Positions 57,905 to 64,000 of a DNA stretch of 64,000 nucleotides are shown here, one piece after another. The stretch lies in the NCBI RefSeq assembly GCF_041080655.1, contig NZ_CP163525.1, positions 6,696,001 to 6,760,000 of the forward strand. Reading direction: 5' to 3'. The notes beneath the pieces were generated by a model, which searched no databases, had not been told where the DNA came from, and saw nothing but the letters and a program-made list of their open reading frames with translations. The DNA is from Streptomyces sp. CG4 (GTDB taxonomy: Bacteria; Actinomycetota; Actinomycetes; Streptomycetales; Streptomycetaceae). The translations under genes and the position numbers were made by a program. The first letter of the stretch is position 1, and each line of letters opens with the position of its first letter.

Positions 57905-58546
57905 TCACAGCCACCCCTGCTGACGGGCCTCCCGTACCGCCTCCGCGCGATTCCGGGTGCCGGTCTTGCCGATCGCCGAGGAGAGGTAGTTGCGGACGGT
58001 GGACTCGGACAGATGCAGCCGGCCCGCGATGTCGGCCACCGTCGCCCCGTCCACGGACGCCTTCAGCACATCGCACTCACGGGCCGTCAGCGGGTTCGGG
58101 CCGGCGCTGAGCGCGGCGGCGGCCAGCGCCGGGTCGACGACGGTCTCCCCGGTGAGCACGCGCCGGATCGCCGCGGCCAGTTCTTCCACGGGCCCGTCCT
58201 TGACGAGGAACCCGGCCGCCCCGGCCTCCATGGCCCGGCGTAGATAGCCGGGCCGGCCGAAAGTGGTGAGGATCAGCACCCGGCAGTCGGGTGCCTGCTC
58301 CCGCAGCTCGGCCGCCGCGTCAAGCCCACTGATGCCGGGCAGTTCGATGTCCAGCAGGGCCACGTCCGGCCGGTGCAGCAGCGCCGCCTCGACGATCGCG
58401 TCACCCCGGGAGAGCTGGGCGACGACCTCGATGTCGTCCTCCATGCCGAGCAGCAGCGCGAGCGCCCCGCGCATCATGCCCTGGTCCTCGGCGAGCAGCA
58501 CCCGAATGCACTTGGCGGGCCGATGGTCCCGGGGCATCTCGTTCAT
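57905..58546 (-). CDS. NarL/LuxR-family response regulator
   Basis: 213 residues from the ATG at 58546. Receiver domain: VLLAEDQGMMRGALALLLGM (acidic pocket), VALLDIELPGISG (phosphoacceptor Asp) and FLVKDG (conserved Lys). LuxR-type HTH: LTARECDVLKASVDGATVAD, IAGRLHLSESTVRNYLSSAI. This is the DesR type that pairs with DesK-like kinases. The only kinase near is at 60427-61719 on the same strand, separated by an arabinofuranosidase gene on the other strand. Confidence 0.92.
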   Translation of the reverse strand: MNEMPRDHRPAKCIRVLLAEDQGMMRGALALLLGMEDDIEVVAQLSRGDAIVEAALLHRPDVALLDIELPGISGLDAAAELREQAPDCRVLILTTFGRPGYLRRAMEAGAAGFLVKDGPVEELAAAIRRVLTGETVVDPALAAAALSAGPNPLTARECDVLKASVDGATVADIAGRLHLSESTVRNYLSSAIGKTGTRNRAEAVREARQQGWL

Positions 58547-58779
58547 GGGCTCAGGTTACGGCCATCGGGCCGATCGGCCCGGTCGTGCCGAGGGTTTTGC
58601 GGTCATCGTCTGACTGGTGTCTGAAGAGCCGGGTTTCTTCCGGTAGTTGCCCTGCTTTCACCGGTCGCCAGCAAAGAATCCGCCTGATTCGGTGCAGCGG
58701 GGGTTGACGGCCGCGGATGGTGTGCAAACAATCGCCCCTGCATTTCCGAAATCCCCTCGCAATTTTGCAGTCGAATGGG

Positions 58780-58816
58780 TTCGGTATTTCGATCGAACGA
58801 CGTCCGAAATACCGAA
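58780..58816. promoter_or_regulatory. 12-bp inverted repeat operator candidate upstream of GH54 gene
   Basis: TTCGGTATTTCG (58780-58791) and CGAAATACCGAA (58805-58816) are perfect reverse complements with a 13-bp spacer. The 3-prime arm ends 26 bp before the arabinofuranosidase start. The surrounding 295-bp gap (58547-58841) is otherwise unremarkable except for several TTTCCGAAAT-like half-sites near 58742. Confidence 0.6.
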
Positions 58817-58841
58817 CAGAGCTGCCCCGAGACGAACCGAG

Positions 58842-60449
58842 GTGCACACCTTGCTCCCCGAACCCCCCCGCCTCCCGCGCCTTCCGCGGCTTCTGCGCCT
58901 CCCGCGCCCGAGGCGCCTGAGAAGCGCCGCGCTGTCCGTGCTCGCCGTCTGCGCGACGCTCGCCGCGCTGCTCCTCGGCGTCGGTGCACCCCAGGCCGCC
59001 GCCGCGAGTTCGCTGCCCTGTGACGTCTACGCCGCCGCGGGCACCCCCTGTGTCGCCGCGCACAGCCTGGTCCGGGCGCTGTACTCCTCGTACAACGGCT
59101 CGCTCTACCAGGTGCAGCGGGCCTCCGACGGGGCCACCGCGAACATCGGTCTGCTGTCCGCCGGCGGATACGCCAACGCGGCTGCCCAGGACTCCTTCTG
59201 CTCCGGCACGACCTGCATCATCACCAAGATCTACGACCAGTCCGCGCGCCACAACGACCTCACGATCGAGGGCGCGGGCGGCGCCGGCAAGGCCGATGTC
59301 GGGGCGCCCGCCGACGCGCTCCCGGTGACCGTCGGCGGCCACCAGGTCTACGGCCTGGAGATCTCCGCCGGCATGGGCTACCGGAACGACTCCACCTCCG
59401 GTGTCGCCACCAACGGCGGTGCCGAGGGGATGTACATGGTGACGTCCGGTACCCATGTCAACGGCGCCTGCTGCTTCGACTACGGCAACGCCGAGACCAA
59501 CAACAAGGACACCGGCAACGGGCACATGGACGCCATCAACTTCGGCACCGAGTGCTGGTTCTCGCCCTGCTACGGACAGGGCCCCTGGGTGCAGGCCGAC
59601 CTGGAGAACGGCCTGTTCCAGTCGGACGCCGGATACAGCAAGAACACCTCCAACACCGGCACCGGACAGCTGCCTTTCGTGACCGCGCTGCTCAAGAACA
59701 ACGGCCAGAACCATTTCGCGCTGAAATACGGGAATGCGCAATCGGGCGGGCTGACGACCACCTATTCCGGGGGTGAGCCGACCACCAGTGGCTACTCGCC
59801 GATGCACCAGGAGGGCGCGATCGTCCTCGGCACCGGCGGCGACAACAGCAACGGCTCCATCGGCTCCTTCTTCGAGGGCGTCATGACCTCCGGCATCCCG
59901 ACCGACGCCGCCGACAACACCGTCCAGTCGAACATCGTCTCCGTCGGTTACGGCGGCGCGACCGGCAGCACCGGCACGCTGGGCGCCGGATCGGAGATCT
60001 CACTGCGCGCCACCACCTCCTGCTGCACCGGCGACTACGTCCGCCACCAGAACGACGCCGGCGTCGTCTCCGCCATCACCTCCAGCAGCTCCAGCCTGGA
60101 CAAGAACGACGCCACCTGGATCGTCCGCAAGGGGCTCGCCGACAGCTCCTGCGTCTCCTTCGAATCGCGCAACTACCCCGGCGACTTCCTGCGCCACTAC
60201 AACTACAAGCTCTACCGGCAGCCCATGGACGGCACCGCCCAGTTCCGCGCCGACGCCACCTTCTGCCCGCAGACCGGCAAGAGCGGCACGGGCACCTCGT
60301 TCGCCTCGTACAACTACCCGACCCGATATCTGCGCCACTACGACTACAACCTGTACATAGCGAGCGACGGCGGGTCGAACGACTTCGACAACAGCACGTC
60401 CTGGACGAACGACGTCAGCTGGGCGGTCAGCTCGCCCTGGGCGCCGTAG
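58842..60449 (+). CDS. Secreted GH54 alpha-L-arabinofuranosidase with AbfB (CBM42) domain
   Basis: 535 residues from the GTG at 58842; a TTG at 58851 behind GAGG is an alternative. After an Arg/Leu-rich leader and a signal helix (AALSVLAVCATLAALLLGVG), the GH54 catalytic domain spans about 55-380 with LPCDVYAAAGTPCVAAHSLV, QDSFCSGTTCIITKIYDQSA and YGNAETNNKDTGNGHMDAIN, FFEGVMTSGIP. The C-terminal AbfB domain (about 385-535) has paired beta-trefoil units ISLRATTSCCTGDYVRHQND and FESRNYPGDFLRHYNYKLYR, YPTRYLRHYDYNLYI. It releases arabinose from arabinoxylan. Overlaps the convergent kinase end by 23 bp. Confidence 0.87.
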   Translation: MHTLLPEPPRLPRLPRLLRLPRPRRLRSAALSVLAVCATLAALLLGVGAPQAAAASSLPCDVYAAAGTPCVAAHSLVRALYSSYNGSLYQVQRASDGATANIGLLSAGGYANAAAQDSFCSGTTCIITKIYDQSARHNDLTIEGAGGAGKADVGAPADALPVTVGGHQVYGLEISAGMGYRNDSTSGVATNGGAEGMYMVTSGTHVNGACCFDYGNAETNNKDTGNGHMDAINFGTECWFSPCYGQGPWVQADLENGLFQSDAGYSKNTSNTGTGQLPFVTALLKNNGQNHFALKYGNAQSGGLTTTYSGGEPTTSGYSPMHQEGAIVLGTGGDNSNGSIGSFFEGVMTSGIPTDAADNTVQSNIVSVGYGGATGSTGTLGAGSEISLRATTSCCTGDYVRHQNDAGVVSAITSSSSSLDKNDATWIVRKGLADSSCVSFESRNYPGDFLRHYNYKLYRQPMDGTAQFRADATFCPQTGKSGTGTSFASYNYPTRYLRHYDYNLYIASDGGSNDFDNSTSWTNDVSWAVSSPWAP

Positions 60450-61719
60450 CCACCGCGTCCGCGAGCTGCGCCGACTGCACCGGCAGTTCGGCGGTCACCG
60501 TGAAACCGCCGCGTGGCGACGGGCCGGCCGTGAGCGAGCCGCCCGCCGCCGCGAGGCGCTCGGCCAGCCCCTTCAGGCCCGTACCGCCGATGCCCGGCTG
60601 CGGCCGGCTCGCGGGCGTGCCGCTGCCGTTGTCGGTGACCGTCAGCCGGACCTGCTCGGTGCCGCTGTCCACGGTGATCTCACAGCGGCCGGCGTCGCTG
60701 TGCCGGACCACGTTGGTGACCGCCTCGCGCACCACCCAGCCGAGCAGCGCCTCGGTCTGCGGTTCCAGCGGCGTACCGGACTGCCGTACCACGGGCTCCA
60801 CGCTCGCCGCGGACAGCGCCGAGCGGGCCCGGGTCAGCTCGGTGGCGAGGCTGCCCTCCCGGTAGCCGGTCACCGCCTCCCGGATCTCGGTGAGCGCCTG
60901 CCGGCCCACCGACTCGATGTCCGTGATCTGACCCAGTGCCGCGTCCATGTCGCGCTGGGCCAGCCGCCGGGCCGCCTCCGACTTCACCACGATCACCGAC
61001 AGCGTGTGGCCCAGCAGATCGTGCAGATCCCGCGAGAAACGCAGCCGTTCCTTCTCCACCGCGCGCCGGGCCAGCTCCTCCCGGGCGGCACGCAGCTCCC
61101 GTACCGCCTCGGACAGACCGAGGATCGCGGCGGTCACCATGCTGGAGAGGAAGGTGGCGTAGGCGATGTTCATCGCGTCCGAGCCCTCGCGGACGCCGGA
61201 GATCGCCCCCGCGTACGCGGCGAGCAGCAGACCCGTGCGGCCCAGCCAGGGGCCGCGCAGGGTGGCGCCGACCGCGAGGCCCAGCAGCGGGAAGAACATC
61301 AGCCAGTTGCCGCCGTAGCCGAGGGCCAGACCCGTGGTCAGCAGGCCCATGAGCCCGAGCGCCACCCGGGTGGAAGTCGCCTCGCGCGTCTCCCGGTGGA
61401 AGGCACGGAACGTGACGTAGATGTACAGAGAGTTGAAGGCCAGCAGGCCCAGGCCGCCGATCAGCGGGTTCGGGGTCTTGCCCTGGAGCAGGTTGGAGAA
61501 GGCCCCCATCCCCATCAGCAGCCAGGGCAGCAGCGCGAAGCCGGTGGGCGGCGGGCCCGGATGGTCGACGTCCGGGACCTTGCCCGTCTTGCCCGCGGCC
61601 CGCTGCGCTGCCTTGAAACGCTCGTGCTCCGCCTTCCAGTGCGCGTGCTCCGCCTTCCACTTGAGCCGTGTCGCCCGCCAGGCCCGCACCTGGCACCGTG
61701 CTCTGCGCCACACCGACAT
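60427..61719 (-). CDS. DesK-like sensor histidine kinase
   Basis: 430 residues from the ATG at 61719, GGGGGAAC upstream. A charged cytoplasmic N-terminus rich in Lys/His/Arg precedes five or six membrane helices (FALLPWLLMGMGAFSNLL, LALGYGGNWLMFFPLLGLAV, TGLLLAAYAGAISGV). HisKA_3 phosphoacceptor: LRFSRDLHDLLGHTLSVIV. ATP-binding boxes: WVVREAVTNVVRHSDAG (N box) and LTVTDNGSGTP (G box). The pair-mate is most likely the response regulator at 57905, although a GH54 gene on the opposite strand now separates them. Confidence 0.92.
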   Translation of the reverse strand: MSVWRRARCQVRAWRATRLKWKAEHAHWKAEHERFKAAQRAAGKTGKVPDVDHPGPPPTGFALLPWLLMGMGAFSNLLQGKTPNPLIGGLGLLAFNSLYIYVTFRAFHRETREATSTRVALGLMGLLTTGLALGYGGNWLMFFPLLGLAVGATLRGPWLGRTGLLLAAYAGAISGVREGSDAMNIAYATFLSSMVTAAILGLSEAVRELRAAREELARRAVEKERLRFSRDLHDLLGHTLSVIVVKSEAARRLAQRDMDAALGQITDIESVGRQALTEIREAVTGYREGSLATELTRARSALSAASVEPVVRQSGTPLEPQTEALLGWVVREAVTNVVRHSDAGRCEITVDSGTEQVRLTVTDNGSGTPASRPQPGIGGTGLKGLAERLAAAGGSLTAGPSPRGGFTVTAELPVQSAQLADAVATAPRAS

Positions 61720-61911
61720 ATCCGTGTTCCCCCGATCAGCTGGTCCCCGCTCCCTGGCGGTACGACACGATGATGGCACCCAGGCCCGGGGTGCGCTCCC
61801 GCGCGCCGACGGTGCTCGACCGGGCTGTCCACGACGCTAGAGAAGCCGGCCCCGTTCCGGCAGAGGCGCATGTACGGACTCGGGCAGTACAAATGTCACT
61901 GGCGCGCTCAT

Positions 61912-61926
61912 CTGACACAGTGTCAG
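61912..61926. promoter_or_regulatory. 15-bp palindrome CTGACAC-A-GTGTCAG
   Basis: Seven-base arms around a single central A. It is the form typical of TetR/AcrR operators (TGACAN..NTGTCA) and lies 48 bp before the KstR box of the MaoC gene and about 190 bp from the kinase start. Confidence 0.55.
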
Positions 61927-61973
61927 GAGCCTTCACAACTGCGGGATGCTGGGCTATACAGAGGGCGCTGGAC

Positions 61974-61987
61974 TGGAACGCGTTCTA
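61974..61987. promoter_or_regulatory. KstR operator upstream of the MaoC/ADH genes
   Basis: TGGAACGCGTTCTA matches TNNAACNNGTTNNA at every fixed position. It lies 79 bp before the MaoC-like ATG at 62067. Confidence 0.8.
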
Positions 61988-62066
61988 GATCCGCCCCAAG
62001 GACGACCTCGGTGCGGCCGACGGTGCGGACGGCCGTGCCGGGGTCTTGAACCGCCACAGGAGCCGT

Positions 62067-62924
62067 ATGCCCATCGACGCAGCCAAAGCCCTCGCGGCCG
62101 AGCCCCGTACCGGAGTCATCTCCTGGACCACCAAGGACGTCCAGCTCTACCACCTCGGTATCGGCGCGGGCATCCCCGCCACCGACCCCGGCGAACTGCG
62201 CTACACCCTGGAGTCCCGGCTGCACGTCCTGCCCAGCTTCGCCACCGTCGCGGGCTCCGGCGCACCCGGCGTGATCAGCGGACTCTCCATGCCCGGTGTG
62301 GAGGTCGAACTCGCCAAGGTCCTGCACGGCGGGCAGACACTGGAGATCCACCGCCCCATCCCGGCCGAGGGCACCGCGACCGCGACCAACCGGCTCGCCG
62401 CCGTCTACGACAAGGGCAAGGCCGCCATCCTGGTGCTGCGCACCGAGGTCGCCGACGCCGACGGCCCGCTGTGGACCAACGACGCCCAGATCTTCGTACG
62501 AGGGGAAGGCGGATGGGGCGGTGATCGCGGCCCCTCCACCCGGCTGGACCCCCCTGCAGGTGAGCCCGACCGGACCGTCGAGCGTCCGATCCGCGAGGAC
62601 CGGGCCCTCCTCTACCGTCTCTCCGGCGACTGGAACCCGCTGCACGCCGACCCCGACTTCGCCCGGCGCGCCGGGTTCGACAAGCCGATCCTGCACGGGC
62701 TGTGCACCTACGGCATCACGCTCAAGGCGGTCGTGGACACGCTGCTCGGCGGGGACGTGAGCCGGGTGCGGTCCTACACCACCAGGTTCGCCGGGGTCGT
62801 GTTCCCGGGCGAGACCCTGCGCATCCGTATGTGGCAGGGGGAGGGGAGCGTCCGGGTGGCCGTCAGTGCTGTCGAGCGGGAGGACGCGCCGGTCCTCGCC
62901 GACACCGTCGTAGAGCACTCGTAG
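62067..62924 (+). CDS. ChsH3/Hsd4B-like MaoC-family steroid enoyl-CoA hydratase
   Basis: 285 residues. The ATG at 62067 has AGGAG 4 bases upstream. A double-hotdog fold: N-terminal half VISWTTKDVQLYHLGIGAGI, C-terminal half carrying the hydratase-2 motif LLYRLSGDWNPLHADPDFAR (Asp188, His193) and KPILHGLCTYG. Blocks resemble mycobacterial Hsd4B/ChsH3 (DVQLY.LG.GAG, VLHGGQ, YDKGKAA, LCTYG). These enzymes hydrate the enoyl-CoA of cholesterol side-chain beta-oxidation. A perfect KstR box lies upstream. Likely co-transcribed with the zinc alcohol dehydrogenase 28 bp downstream. Confidence 0.85.
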   Translation: MPIDAAKALAAEPRTGVISWTTKDVQLYHLGIGAGIPATDPGELRYTLESRLHVLPSFATVAGSGAPGVISGLSMPGVEVELAKVLHGGQTLEIHRPIPAEGTATATNRLAAVYDKGKAAILVLRTEVADADGPLWTNDAQIFVRGEGGWGGDRGPSTRLDPPAGEPDRTVERPIREDRALLYRLSGDWNPLHADPDFARRAGFDKPILHGLCTYGITLKAVVDTLLGGDVSRVRSYTTRFAGVVFPGETLRIRMWQGEGSVRVAVSAVEREDAPVLADTVVEHS

Positions 62925-62952
62925 AACCCGTCCTTCCGAGGGGAGCCGCGCC

Positions 62953-64000
62953 ATGCGGGCAGCCGTACTGCACGAGATCGGCCAGGAAAAGCTGGAGGTC
63001 CTCGACGACGTCGAGGCGGTGGGCTTCGGGCCCGGCAAGGTCAGGGTCCGGGTGCGGGCCACTGGGCTGTGCCACTCGGACCTGTCCGCGATGAGCGGCG
63101 TGCTGCCGCAGCCCGCGCCGTTCGTGCCGGGGCATGAGGGCGCGGGCGAGATCCTCGAAGTCGGGGAGGGGGTAAGGGGGTTGCGGTCCGGCGACCGGGT
63201 CGTCCTCTGCTGGCTGCCCGCCTGCGGCGCCTGTCCGGCCTGCAAGCGCGGCCAGACCCAGCTGTGCCTGGCCGGGTTCATGAACGCCGGCACCCCGAAC
63301 TTCAAGCGCACGAGCGGCGGTTCTTCCGATGTGTTCGGCTTCGCGGGCACCGGCACCTTCGCCGAGGAGGTCGTGGTCGACGCCGGCTGTGCCGTGCCCA
63401 TCCCGGAGGACGTGCCCTTCGACATCGCCGCGCTGATCGGCTGCGGGGTCACCACCGGTCTCGGCGCCGCCCTCAACACCGCTGATGTGGTGGCCGGTTC
63501 GTCCGTCGCCGTCATCGGTTGCGGTGGTGTCGGCATCTCCGCGGTGCAGGGGGCGCGGCTGAAGGGCGCCGCCGAGATCGTCGCCGTGGACCCGGTCGCC
63601 TCCCGGCGCGCGTCCGCCCTCAGGTTCGGTGCCACGAAGGCGGTTTCGCCGGAGGAGCTCGCCGACGTCAAGCAGCGGGTCACCGGCGGCGAGGGCTTCG
63701 ACTACGTCTTCGAGGTCGTCGGCAGGTCCGCCACCGCCCGCACCGCCTACGAGAACACCCGGCGCGGCGGCACCCTCGTCGTGGTCGGCGCCGGCGCCAT
63801 GGACGACTTCCTGCAGCTCAACATGTTCGAGCTGTTCTTCGACGAGAAGCGCATCCTGCCGTCCCTGTACGGCGGCGGCGACGTGCTGCGCTCCTACGAG
63901 CGCGCGATCGCCCTGTGGCGGGCCGGCCGGATCGACCTGGCGGGCCTGATCACCCACCGGGTCCCCCTGGCCGGGATCAACGAGGCACTGGACCAGATGC
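62953..64000 (+). CDS. Zinc-dependent alcohol dehydrogenase (MDR family), truncated by window edge
   Basis: At least 349 residues; the stop is beyond 64000. The ATG at 62953 has GAGGGGAGC upstream. Catalytic zinc ligands Cys40 (TGLCHSD) and His61-Glu62 (PGHEGAGE), and structural zinc ligands Cys91, 94, 97 and 105 (ACGACPACKRGQTQLC), are intact. The NAD-binding loop is AVIGCGGVGISAVQGARLKG. It resembles mycobacterial AdhD-like class III MDR enzymes. The substrate is unknown. Position behind a KstR box with a ChsH3-like hydratase suggests oxidation of a side-chain alcohol. Confidence 0.88.
   Translation, partial: MRAAVLHEIGQEKLEVLDDVEAVGFGPGKVRVRVRATGLCHSDLSAMSGVLPQPAPFVPGHEGAGEILEVGEGVRGLRSGDRVVLCWLPACGACPACKRGQTQLCLAGFMNAGTPNFKRTSGGSSDVFGFAGTGTFAEEVVVDAGCAVPIPEDVPFDIAALIGCGVTTGLGAALNTADVVAGSSVAVIGCGGVGISAVQGARLKGAAEIVAVDPVASRRASALRFGATKAVSPEELADVKQRVTGGEGFDYVFEVVGRSATARTAYENTRRGGTLVVVGAGAMDDFLQLNMFELFFDEKRILPSLYGGGDVLRSYERAIALWRAGRIDLAGLITHRVPLAGINEALDQM

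Larger units (their letters stand above)
61720..62066. other. 347-bp divergent region: kinase promoter, palindrome and KstR box
   Basis: Between the kinase and the MaoC gene. It contains two operator-like elements (61912-61926, 61974-61987). The rest, 61730-61905, shows no small gene or strong hairpin. Confidence 0.5.

Overview
This 64 kb window looks like chromosomal core DNA of a Streptomyces or very close actinobacterium. It is very GC-rich with strong GC bias at third codon positions. It uses GTG and TTG starts freely, and it carries actinobacterial marker families: a SigE-family ECF sigma factor, an Xre/DUF397/anti-sigma ATPase trio with an in-frame TTA codon, an F420-dependent LLM oxidoreductase, MFS drug exporters and WYL regulators. 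I see no rRNA, CRISPR array, transposase, prophage or PKS/NRPS cluster. One tRNA (Val, TAC anticodon) is at 8258-8329.

Layout. 1-4829: edge of a tellurium/stress (Ter) island, with a partial TerD gene divergent from a tightly overlapping CitE-like / PRTase-TRSP-StiP-PELOTA / HAD operon. 4.9-13.4 kb: housekeeping and hypothetical membrane or envelope genes, tRNA-Val, a ketopantoate reductase-like gene, an FAD protein, DoxX and a secreted Cu/Zn SOD-like protein. 13.7-25 kb: DedA, a yybP-ykoY (manganese) riboswitch ahead of a GDT1 transporter, HAD, an MFS pump fused to a winged helix, WYL, an FHA-like protein, an O-methyltransferase and a ProP-like porter. 25.4-28.9 kb: a GT87-PAP2 fusion and the Xre/DUF397/anti-sigma trio. 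33.2-39.1 kb: a minus-strand operon behind a cobalamin riboswitch, encoding two exported proteins (one an alpha/alpha-toroid like the B12-binding fold of intrinsic factor) and a complete ECF transporter (T, fused A-A, S); this reads as a B12 uptake system. 43.7-47 kb: a glycosyltransferase / methyltransferase / toroid operon. 47-53.5 kb: lipoprotein, F420 oxidoreductase, amidase, methyltransferase and an MFS exporter. 55-62 kb: a second MFS gene, SigE plus a downstream membrane protein, and a two-component pair split by a GH54 arabinofuranosidase.

The most striking theme is steroid side-chain catabolism. A KstR-like TetR regulator (42860-43507) shares the window with a FadA5-like thiolase, a CYP125-like P450, an Ltp1-like thiolase, a ChsH3/Hsd4B-like MaoC hydratase plus zinc alcohol dehydrogenase, and an aldehyde dehydrogenase plus 3Fe-4S ferredoxin. 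These are not one operon. They are scattered over 35 kb, yet copies or near copies of the KstR palindrome TNNAACNNGTTNNA lie directly in front of nearly all of them (30108, 30239, 43660, 53669, 61974), and a related palindrome lies at 40795.

A second theme is a family of short GC-rich interspersed repeats, usually intergenic. Here they have also entered coding sequence in frame, in interdomain linkers or termini of at least three proteins (2214-2291, 4059-4101, 34910-34962, possibly 36884-36935).
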